Assembly: GCA_019155205.2 (NCBI GenBank)
Contig: JAHNZQ020000308.1
Location: 2,227,038-2,291,037, forward strand
Direction of reading: 5' to 3'
Length of the DNA stretch: 64,000 nt
Source of the DNA: Gracilaria vermiculophylla
Lineage: Eukaryota > Rhodophyta > Florideophyceae > Gracilariales > Gracilariaceae
Positions 42,501-50,500 of this stretch are shown piece after piece. The notes below the pieces were generated by a model, which was given only the letters and a program-made list of their open reading frames with translations, had not been told where the DNA came from and did not search any database. Made by a program: the position numbers and the translations under genes. Each line of letters begins with the position of its first letter. The stretch's first letter is position 1.

Positions 42501-43792
42501 CAAAAAAGAGGCGGGGACGTTTGGCTAAGCGTTTTGAGGAATCAGATGACGAAAGCTCCGTTTTATCAGCTTTGAACAAGGTGGTGGCGAAGACGGATGT
42601 CACTGATGAAGGGTTTCCTGGGTTTGAGAACGAGGTCATTGCCGCGTCTCATCTTATAGGTAATGCACTGTCTCTCGCGATGTGTTTCCACGGGAATCTG
42701 CGATGTCTGATGCGTGAGAATCGAAGACTAGATAAGGTAGTAGCAGTCCTTTACAGTTGTGAGAAGCTATTAGTTCAGAGATCCGATTCAGTTGTGGAAG
42801 GAAAGAAACTGCAGTTTGTTAATTCCGAAGTATCCACGCCGTGGATTGTCTTGGGCGCCTCTTTAAGAGTGCTGGAGTTTGCTGTCTTGGATACTGTTTG
42901 TCAGTCAAGAACAGCTCGTGAAAGCAGGATATGCGCCATTGTCGTGGATGTCATTCGCAGTGTTGAATGCCTGCGGGAGGGTATGTTTGGTAGCGAATGG
43001 ATATTATCAGCTGCCTTTCGAGTAGCAATTAATTTGTGTCACGGCTTCAGGGAAGCATCTCATCAATTTGTTAAGCACAGAGGGCACGATCTAGCGCTCA
43101 AATGGGTAGCCAAAGAATGTCAAGTTGCTGGGCTGTTAAACGGAGTAATTGATGATTTGTGTACGAATGGTGTCGAGCAGAGTTTTGACGTCCGGGTTCT
43201 TTGTCTAGCTCTGCTCGCAACGATTGTTGATCAAGAGCAAGATGTATGTGATCAGTTTCACTCGATGAATGTTGAAGGCTTCGAGAAAAGAAACTTCGGG
43301 GGTCTGGAAATCGCGACGCAGATTCTGCAAGCCGCTGAAGCAAGCTTAGAGGATAATTGCCGAAACGCTGAGGATAAGGATGTGGAAGGAGCGGGACGGA
43401 GAAGACGGCCAGACGTACTAGCACACGCACAACACGCTAAGAGGTCGGAATTGATGTTGGAAAATAAGATCACAATAGGATACGCTTCTCTTTTAGTTGG
43501 TGCGCTTGTACAGGATAACATCAAAAACAGAGAGTTGGCCGAACAATTAATCCCGTCAAATAACTTGATCGGTATTGCTGCTGTACTAACAGGATTCTTA
43601 GAATTTCATCATGAAGTTGGAATAATATCCGGAAGCATGGATCGCATGTACGCGCGGATCATTAACAGCTTAATGAAACCATTTCGGAAAGATACGGCTT
43701 TGAATGAGGCGGAGAAGACTTGTTATGCTGCCAACACTGATGGTAATGGTGAAAGAGATGTGTCAATGGCGGGAAGAACGAAATGCACCTGA
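39566..43792 (+). CDS. WAPL: WAPL-family cohesin release factor
   Basis: A 1408-residue intronless nuclear protein. Residues 1-750 are charged and low-complexity, with basic clusters (RRSFNYAAKRVRH, KPHTPKRRRSS) likely to be nuclear signals and a short QNG repeat near 725. The C-terminal ~600 residues form the helical-repeat WAPL domain. It starts around DELQYILDGIF and continues through LISLTHLLMRKSR and IAASHLIGNALSLAMCF. It ends in ITIGYASLLVGALV, IPSNNLIGIAAVLTGFLEF and MDRMYARIINSL, which mirror the end of animal WAPL (A-Y-T-A-L-L-L-G ... FL). WAPL with PDS5 opens the cohesin ring to release it from chromosomes. Sequence identity is low outside the C-terminus, as usual for this family. 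The same frame stays open after the stop (see the next entry). Confidence 0.82.
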   Translation: MPRTPKQRKGELDPHAFEFTGEEAIQADEAARARPTFRRQKLSILSALPTSPTPLSNPTKRSALDVENNQDSEPKQATYDRRSFNYAAKRVRHSLGVLKQGTKRTKSGREKSGSKNQRSARRCEAALEATIVHAVKREVTPEPPPISLHTVSQSISEASIAFRRSGRKRFRTTKALQVYEAAKRKPHTPKRRRSSPDAGSNIEDQRKNDPDCARISRKPKEEDGESLLKPEKDRRSDHKESTGLRYRKFEEVEMHFQSQNVVIWKDANASEMANESKICIPSEGGSSKVVCALSSAKIMSDSGNEDRSKSGAHKSSSNHCSPGSEHELETGERVDSGPLSSIAKPMITQQGKGDPSEPPRSCLHDSGISGQHMNENLRNNLAFQEHKMKPRSDQSNNEKKALQHEASVRESVVGNLEKGQDSNASVSPITHVHSNNDESGFLVDREVVSDVKKGKYLEFNVKEKETLAAAERQISEERGGLPNQAHEPTVLDGRPGSGSTRKPELNFHLLASPENNHEEAARTSPEHIDNAQGKPMLRTTISFGVPMSGTDESEKLEGDKKIRNCEELRHQQSEDGCHKLLSDTDAQACHVKSSSVQPSELERPLLAGPVSNGKPLKYTIFTILEGKKETESPGRKTDASITDMEIDLKSEAEGSTEKTRPVKPPLDIPRNSVRGESDAAPCQSELNNEKRLCTQSTSLEEGERQYQSVIPKLSEKGEGQEAQNGQNGQNGQYAPLERISHEKDQIAEISRPTIKDCPKSKQTFSKRVRFVEPAKSFSAKIDKKGFSDIMKMRLRKARCKQMTPYAGRGVTVMTVGGPGPDEKERRVFLDELQYILDGIFKPRGKSEQKSPQLESQLVSKTLISLTHLLMRKSREVKSTAEDESDSALIQILSTQPSLFRSIVSQLCGVFGKSRSVDAVLAVVFVLIFRATSKLLLIGANELDVLLNAFFRSSAAALKADEVGSQKKFGAACGNNVKDAKKRRGRLAKRFEESDDESSVLSALNKVVAKTDVTDEGFPGFENEVIAASHLIGNALSLAMCFHGNLRCLMRENRRLDKVVAVLYSCEKLLVQRSDSVVEGKKLQFVNSEVSTPWIVLGASLRVLEFAVLDTVCQSRTARESRICAIVVDVIRSVECLREGMFGSEWILSAAFRVAINLCHGFREASHQFVKHRGHDLALKWVAKECQVAGLLNGVIDDLCTNGVEQSFDVRVLCLALLATIVDQEQDVCDQFHSMNVEGFEKRNFGGLEIATQILQAAEASLEDNCRNAEDKDVEGAGRRRRPDVLAHAQHAKRSELMLENKITIGYASLLVGALVQDNIKNRELAEQLIPSNNLIGIAAVLTGFLEFHHEVGIISGSMDRMYARIINSLMKPFRKDTALNEAEKTCYAANTDGNGERDVSMAGRTKCT
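41732..41758 (+). repeat. Three 9-bp coding repeats (QNG) in WAPL gene
   Basis: CAGAATGGT is repeated three times in frame, encoding Gln-Asn-Gly, in the disordered part of the WAPL-like protein. Confidence 0.9.
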
Positions 43793-44071
43793 CGAGAATA
43801 CGAAACGAAATTACCTTTGTTCAACGTGGGAGAAAGATATGTCTCGAATAGATTTAAATTGACACCAATCGGCTTTTTGCCGCGTTGGATTACGGAACGA
43901 CAGGTCGCTATGAGGAAAAAGATGCTCCAAGTAAACACCTATGCTTGTAGATTATATCAAAGCGCTGGATTCCGCGAGAATGGACGCGAGGATTATTTCG
44001 TTGTGGTAGGACATACTGTAGCATACAGCTCAAGTAAAGCTCATGTTGTACATTTCATTCACCAAGGCTGA
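43793..44071 (+). other. In-frame extension after WAPL stop; GNAT-like fragment
   Basis: Directly after the WAPL TGA (followed by CGA) the same frame stays open for 92 codons, with no ATG until residue ~40. The middle reads NTYACRLYQSAGFRENGRED followed by YFVVVG. That resembles the end of GNAT acetyltransferases (A-x-x-LY-x-x-x-GF-x-x-x-G-x-x-x-Y). It may be the stump of an acetyltransferase gene, a readthrough extension, or chance. Confidence 0.35.
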
Positions 44072-44275
44072 GCATCAGGGTTTTCAAGTTGCGGTGCGTA
44101 ATACCGTGAGTAATTCTCACGAATAAGTGATCCTTAAGCATGGCTCACTTTGGAGATGCATTCTATTCTAAAGCGATTTCATGTCATATAGCCGTTTTCA
44201 GTGCATCGCCAAAACGCGGCTAAAAAGCGTGTCTAACGTCTAACGTTAGTTTCACTACATTTGCAGTTCACGACG

Positions 44276-45426
44276 TTAGTGGAAGATGCGGCGCATCCGT
44301 AAAACAGCCAGAACCCCTCGAAAGAACATGATTGAAGTGGCAAAAGACAATCCACTAACTATCCAAAAAGCTGCAGGGTGCTCTTCCATACCACTCAACA
44401 GATTCATTCCAAACAGCCCTGCAACCAGGCCTCCGACACCAACGCTCACTGCTCCCAGGTTTAGAAAAATATCTAGTCTGAGCACTCGATTACGCATAGC
44501 ATCTAACCTGATTTGCGTTGCGTTTTCAGTTGCTTTAATAGCCTGTTGAGCAGACGTGACTTCGCTGTATACCGTATCAATTTGTTTCATGTAGTTCTCT
44601 AGCATCATTTCGACTTCATCATGTTGATCGATTCTTCTTCTGGTTCCGGTCTCTTTATAAGATGAAAGGTACATGAGGCTCATGTCTTCCTGTGATGTAA
44701 GTGTTAGTGTATTTCGAAACGATACAGTCTGAACGAAGAAAAGAGGCCCCTACTTACGTCAGACACCAGAACTTCGTTTAGGGCCGCTCGTGTTTGGGAC
44801 ACCTTTGAGCTGAAATCATTCAGAGCGTTTTCCAAAGGAAGTAAACGATCCATGCAGTTTTGCACTGTTCCTCCACCAAAATCTTGAGTAGTAGATAGGG
44901 TGTCGAGGACAAGATCCAAACTGGGAATAAGAGTCCCTATCGTAGCATTGAATGTTGAAACAATTTCCACAAGAACAGCTTCTATGGCTCTGAACTCAAA
45001 AGGCATCGGATGCGTGGGAGCATCCAGTTTGCGTTGAAGTTTTGGAAGAAAGTATTCAACGGCGGGATTCGTGGGATCAAACGCAAGTACACGGTCGGAT
45101 AGGACTATTATTCGCACATGTGCCAAATGGACAATTATTGCACTTTGACGTGGCAGAATTGCTGGGGCCTGCGATCGGAAACTGGGATCTACCACGCGAA
45201 GATCGCGTACCATCAAGCCAAGCTCTTGCGCAGCATCTGCCTTCTGAATAAAGGTTCCTTTTGGAGGCTTCTTAGCAAACAGTTCTACCGCAGCCAACGG
45301 CACGGCTGCCGGCGCTTCCATCCGCATTGACGGCATGTACCGACGCTGGTGGTAAATGCATGACGCACTTCGAATGGCGTGCCGTTTCCATGACAGCTGA
45401 GCTGCGCGAACACACGCTCTCAACAT
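44276..45426 (-). CDS. MRS2: Mitochondrial MRS2/CorA-type magnesium channel (two exons)
   Basis: Joined from 45426-44758 and 44689-44276, giving 360 residues. The 68-bp intron (GTAAGT...CAG, branch-like CACTAAC) is required: exon 1 ends NEVLVSD and exon 2 begins EDMSLMYLS, recreating the MRS2 pattern L-x-D-D-x-D-M-x-x-MYL. The N-terminus is Arg-rich and acid-free (MLRACVRAAQLSWKRHAIRS), typical of a mitochondrial presequence. A cytosolic-type alpha/beta domain and long helix follow. Two transmembrane helices lie at the end, the first carrying the invariant GMN (GLFGMNLLSG) that forms the selectivity loop. MRS2 channels let magnesium into the matrix through the inner membrane as pentamers. The usual acidic loop after GMN is short. 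Neighbour WAPL is convergent. Confidence 0.92.
44690..44757 (-). other. Intron of the MRS2-type gene (68 bp)
   Basis: Minus strand: donor GTAAGTAGG, branch-like ACTAAC about 18 bases before the acceptor ATCACAG. It is phase 0. Removal restores the family's conserved sequence. Confidence 0.9.
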
Positions 45427-46134
45427 TGTAAATACACAGGCATGAGCAACTCCAGGTATTCTTCGTAAGTCAGAGTCATTCCGCCGGGCATGGATCGGCT
45501 CTCACCACGGAAATGGTTTATTTTGAAGATGGATTTTCTCCAGCATTAATGACGAATACTGTCGTCATGTGGCAGGCGTGGGTAAATTGCACGTGATGCG
45601 AGGGTTTGCTGCGCACGGATGATTCTTCTTGTGATCAAGCGCTGAAGTTCGCCGATGCTGGAGAGCAAGCGGCATTCTATAAGCTCAAAGTTGTGCCTGT
45701 TGACAGAACAAGATCAGTGATATTTACTCATATGACATCGATCGCATTCCAGGATGTCCGTGCCGCTGTGTGAGGGCAACGAATTCGGGAGCAGAGAAGG
45801 ACTACATGCATGCCATCTACCTTCGCATATCACAGCCTAATCATGTGTTCGTGTACTTGGGCAAGCGTCTACAGCTTCTCCAAATTCAAGTCAGAAAAAA
45901 CATGCACAACTTTTACTTTCTCAGATAGCATCGTTGCAGAATCGTTTGCTGCAGGGTTGCAGCTAGTGAACATGCTTTGCACCAGCCTTGCCAACGCAAT
46001 AGGCGTTCGTGATATTGATGATTCAGCCACCGAAAGTCGCTTGCATTTCCAATGTATCCGAACACTTTTCTTCGCCATCGATCATTCCGCATCAAACGAA
46101 TTGACAGCAGTCTAGAGCAATCACAGTAATTGAA
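45427..46134. other. Intergenic region
   Basis: About 700 bp. Frames of 60-100 codons exist on both strands (45810-46115) but lack domains; I do not call them. It should include the MRS2 promoter and the 3' region of the eS31 fusion gene. Confidence 0.4.
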
Positions 46135-46596
46135 TTACGACTGGACATATGTCAAACTACATTTACCACAGTAGACGCGATCCTCGTGTTGAGCCATAAA
46201 GACACCAGCTCCGCAGGTATCAGCCGGGCATTCTCTCCTCAATCGCTCGATATTTCCATCGCCGTCAATTTTGTAATAGTTGAGCACGGCCATCTTGATG
46301 GTTTTGTGTTTGTGCTTGATTTTCTTCGGCTTTGTGTAGGTCTTCTTCTTACGCTTCTTTCCACCTCCACGAAGCCTGGCTAGAGCGAAAATGTTGGCAC
46401 CATCAAAGATACCAAGCTCCTCAAGCGATTGATCTTCAGACCTCAAATCACGAGAAGCATAAGTGAGACGTAAATCAGCAATGGAAAGGTGTTCCACTTC
46501 AGCGGCCGCGGCAAACAGTTGGCCAGTAGTCTCGACGGAGGAAAGCACCGACGTGCTGCCGGAGATCGTTTTTAGGAAAACTTGTCGCGGAGCCAT
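46135..46596 (-). CDS. RPS27A: Ubiquitin-like / ribosomal protein eS31 (RPS27A) fusion
   Basis: A 153-residue fusion from ATG 46596; the frame upstream starts only at TTG. Residues 1-78 have the ubiquitin fold outline and end LRLRGG-like (ALARLRGG), the site cut by deubiquitinases. Residues 79-153 are a standard eS31: basic stretch [19 protein letters not shown], then a zinc ribbon with CPADTC and CGKC. eS31 sits in the head of the small ribosomal subunit. The ubiquitin half is very divergent: only one Lys (Lys9, near Ub K6) remains, the K48 position is Arg, the I44 position is Thr, and K63 is lost. So it probably cannot work as a ubiquitin signal and may serve only as a folding partner that is cleaved off. 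The eS31 half is clear. The fusion layout is normal in eukaryotes. Confidence 0.95.
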   Translation of the reverse strand: MAPRQVFLKTISGSTSVLSSVETTGQLFAAAAEVEHLSIADLRLTYASRDLRSEDQSLEELGIFDGANIFALARLRGGGKKRKKKTYTKPKKIKHKHKTIKMAVLNYYKIDGDGNIERLRRECPADTCGAGVFMAQHEDRVYCGKCSLTYVQS

Positions 46597-46904
46597 GACT
46601 GCGATTACACAGCTCGAACAAACAAAAGTTTTGCACGATAAACGGGTAGACGGCCTCGTGAATGTCGGCAACAATCAGTCCTAGACGATCTACTTTAGTT
46701 TGATGAGCGGCCGTGCTTCTGTCGCCGGCGGTGCAACCATGCCGAGAAATTCTCATATCGACGTCGTCCACTGCTCAAACGTAACACGTGGCAACGTCCC
46801 CACGTGGAAAAGAACCGAAAATTTTCCGTTCACCGAAACACCAATTGCTTTGCCTCAGCCCCGCCCAGAGCCACTATAAAAGCGCCGCCGGTGCTCCGGC
46901 CGCA
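46597..46904. promoter_or_regulatory. Divergent promoter between eS31 fusion gene and U5 snRNA gene
   Basis: About 300 bp separate the eS31 start (-) from the U5 5' end (+). The region contains two CACGTGG motifs and the U5 TATA box. Regulation of both genes from here is inferred. Confidence 0.4.
46875..46881 (+). promoter_or_regulatory. TATA box of the U5 snRNA gene
   Basis: TATAAAA on the plus strand, about 75-80 bp upstream of the conserved U5 loop hairpin and about 30 bp before the predicted 5' end. Upstream are two CACGTGG motifs (46786-46792, 46801-46807). Confidence 0.6.
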
Positions 46905-47046
46905 CCGTCGATTAACTTCTCCGTTAGGACGCGTTCCCCTGTCACGAAACTCTCTTTTCGCTTTTTACTAAAGGAGACTGGGCTTGGGAACACCGTGGGA
47001 AACCACGAGCGTTCGCTACTTCAATTTTTTCCGTCGCTTTGCGACA
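46905..47046 (+). ncRNA. U5: U5 spliceosomal snRNA
   Basis: Found by structure. The invariant loop 1 is at 46959-46969, CGCTTTTTACT, closed by an 8-bp stem (TCTCTTTT 46951-46958 with AAAGGAGA 46970-46977). Human U5 has CGCCUUUUACU in an 11-base loop with a similar stem. A lower stem follows (GTTCCC about 46933 with GGGAAC about 46985). Then come a CGTGG-GAAA-CCACG hairpin (about 46994-47007), an Sm site AATTTTTT (47023-47030), and a 3'-terminal hairpin GTCGC-TTT-GCGAC (47033-47045). The loop 1 contacts exon ends during splicing; the Sm site binds the Sm ring. The 5' end is estimated from the TATA box. The order of parts matches U5, which is strong evidence without a coding frame. Confidence 0.88.
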
Positions 47047-47573
47047 TCCCCCAATCACTCTAACTTCTCATATGTAACTCTCCTGCGAAAATGAAAGATG
47101 CGACTCGGGCACGGCTTGCTATGTTAATCAACAGGGGTTTCTGTCTTGTTTCGATCCACATATACGCTACCCTCAGGACTGCCCGCTGAGTCATGTACAC
47201 CGCTTGATAGATCTTTTGTGGCGACGGATTGGCTATCTCACGTTTGCGTCGCGCAATAGTACTCGTGCGACAAAATCCTACTATGTATCGCTAAATGTTC
47301 AAATGTCTCATTCTTTCGCAGGATATAGGCAAGCGTTCACGAAGTAAATCGCGTAATAGGTCATTTATACTCTTTCCGCAGCGGGAGAAGCATTTGTAAT
47401 ACACATCTTGTAAATCAAAGTAAGTGCGAATTGCCAGATGATGTTATGAAGCGTTTTCAGTTGTAGGGCTATATGAGTATGAATGCACGCAAGCTTGCGA
47501 CGTGTAGATGTGAATAATGCGATTAGTGACTCTCCGAATAACTTGTCCATCAGACCACATTACGTGGCCTCAG
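47047..47573. other. Intergenic region
   Basis: About 530 bp between the U5 gene and the 3' end of the tripeptidyl peptidase gene. Only a 32-codon frame (47091-47189) without features is present. Confidence 0.4.
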
Positions 47574-50500
47574 TTAAAATGGAGCATTGTGCATCGGATA
47601 TCTTATTCTACCGTAATCTCGTTCTCTGTTTGCCAAATACGTCCAACCTAGCTGACGAAACAGCGCTTCTCTAAATCGTACAATATTCTTTGCTTCGAGT
47701 CTCTTCGACGACCCGTTCCCGTAATACGTGTCTAGAATTCGCAAGGCATAACCTAGTTGTCCTCTTCGTATTTCTCTTAGCGCCCCCAAAAGCGCCAAAT
47801 CCTCGCTTGTCGTTGATCCATCACTCATTTCATTCTTGGATGAAGAGCCTGGCATGGAACCCTTCCCATCCAGTGTCACCCACCTTATCAAGTCCTTGAA
47901 AGCTTGTTCGCAAGAGTCGTCCGTATTTTTCTTGCAGTACTCATTCGAAGAAATGTCCTTGTGTTGTCCATTTGTACTTGGACCTTGGCCACTTGAGGGT
48001 ACAACATGGCCTGCCAAGTAACTCATGTATGGTAGAGAGCGAAGACACAAAGCCCGCGCTTTGCGGAAAGATGCCTCTATCAATTGAGATCTCTTCGTTT
48101 CAAATTGTTTTCTGCGACTCACTTCTTCCGGGTTCTCTGTGTCCACCATCATTCCGAAATGAGTAGCAACAGCGGTTGGGTTCAGATTTCTACACATAGA
48201 GTCAGCTATTTGGACGATGCGATCAACAGATTCCCGAAAACCGTCTGATAAACCTTCAGTTCGATACAGTTTTGCTGCATTCACATCATGGCGTTCAAGA
48301 TTCAAAAGAAGAAATTCTGCGTCTTGTTCATATTTGTCAACAAGAGAAGCAAAGAGAGTGTCAAATGCTTGAAATTTGTTCTCTTTCATCAACAAACGTA
48401 GTCTCTTCAATCTCAGCTTCCGTGCGGCGTCTTCAAACCATTTATCTGGGTCTTCAGTCACTTTGCTCGTTTGATTTTCATTTCTATCCACCGCATCAGA
48501 AGATTCATACTCATTTCGACTTGAATCGTCGGAATTTTCATTTAGTTTGTTTCTTTCTCGGGATCCCTTGCTTTCTCCCTTAGATAAAGACGACAATGCG
48601 CCCACAAACAAAGATATCGGATAGGAAGGGACGTAGTTACCACGCCTAGAACTGTTGCTTGAAGCTGACAAAACCTTATCGATTGACAGTTGACCAGTTG
48701 CAATATCACCTACAGTAGTCCACTTCGGTAGAGAAGACTTTTTTGGCACCGGAAAATAGAAAGCCCGACGTTCCCCGCATTCCAAGATTGTTGTCGTCTT
48801 GGAAGAACGTCGATCGTCAAGCCCCAAGCTAGCCGCATGAGAAGTATCAAATGCGTCCAAACCTATGGGGGTTGACAGCTCATATTGTACCGTCATGCCA
48901 AGATCTCGAAGTCGCTCAAGAATATCGACTTTTTCGTGACGCAGATAAGCTGAAGCGTTATATTCGCCCTTTCCAAGAGAGAAATCACGTGGATATATAT
49001 CTGAAGCAAACATGAATTGCTTGTTTCGATCATGGACAGTTACGTAAGGACCACCTTCAACCTCAGCTTCATACACTGCACCATTAAGACCAGGAAATAG
49101 AAGACGAACAGAACAAGAAGACTCATATACTTCAAATTCGTATTGCAGTTCTAACTGAAAGATTATTCTGTTTTCCGGGAAGACATCTCGTTCGACCAAC
49201 GCCTTCAATTTTGAAGATATTGGTGACAATACTCGTTGTAATTTGTTCAAACTTCCACGAGGTGCATATCCGGATATATAACCAACTCCCCGAACGTGAG
49301 ATGTTGGGGCCTGAAGAAAGTTGGTAACCTCTACGTGGGGAAAGCAGGAAGCTCCAGAAGAAGCGCTTATGGACGAAGGGTATGGAATAAGTCCACCAAA
49401 GACAAGATCCACACTTTCAATGATCGAACCTCCAGGAGAAGACCATAACTGTGCCAAACATAATTCCAATGTACACCCACCCTTCACTTGAACGATAACT
49501 TCTTTAACCATACCAGGTCGTAATGTACAGAACTGCCTCGATTCCAGTTCTCCACAGTGTTTGCGGGGCCCCAGCTGTACCACGTGAACTTCAAAACTTC
49601 TTGCATCTGCCGTACCCATTGCTTTGCTTAATATTGGTCTCTTCATATGAGTAGTTGTGTTCGGTTCACTAAATGCTTTCTTCTGGACGACATTTACAGG
49701 CTTTCTGTTTGAATCAGGTCTTTGTTCTACCATCGATCTAGGTCTGTTCCTCTTCACGAGAGGAAACCCACCTAGTTCATCCGGTTGTGATGGATCGGAT
49801 GAGAGTTCGGAGAATTCAATAGCACTCGCTTCCTCACTGAGACGGCCTTGAATATTCGTATGGACGCTTATTTCATTCGCATCTCCTGAGAGTGATAATC
49901 TTCCAGTATTGATCCTCAACAACGCATACGTAGCACCAATCGGGGCATCATAAAACCTCCGAATGACGGTGCCCGGAGCAAATGAAAGATCACGTAAAGG
50001 TTTTATGGTTACTCCGTCAACCAAGGGCTCTGGTTTGTGAACTGCGATCGGCACGCGAAAGACTGGACCTTCATGCGGCTTGCGGCCATCTTCGCCTAAT
50101 ACCGTACCTACAACCTCCGCAAAATGAGCTCGTCCTGGTGTTAACCTGGATGGATCGACGGAAGCGGAAAATGACCGTCCAGCGCCAAGGAGCATCATCG
50201 CAGATGGTACCTCTACCCATGATGCAGAACAATGCAAAGCAATGGTAACTTCCATATCCGCCAGAGCTCTTTTAGTTTCTATGCAATCTCCATCTCTAGG
50301 TACCAATTCAATTGACACACTAGCTTTATGTACCGAGTTTGTTTGAGCTTCGCCACGTAGGTAAATCCCTCTGGTCGTATTCAGAGCGCCAAATCCAGGG
50401 TTGCTTGAACTCTTTCGCGCGGGTGACCCATCTTCGACGCGAACCTTTATGCACCAATCCTGTAAACAAAATGAAGAGTCCCCGCAATTTTCAAATGTGC

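Noticed and set aside
45810..46115. 101-codon plus-strand frame
   Set aside because: An alternative frame on the opposite strand is equally good; neither has a domain.
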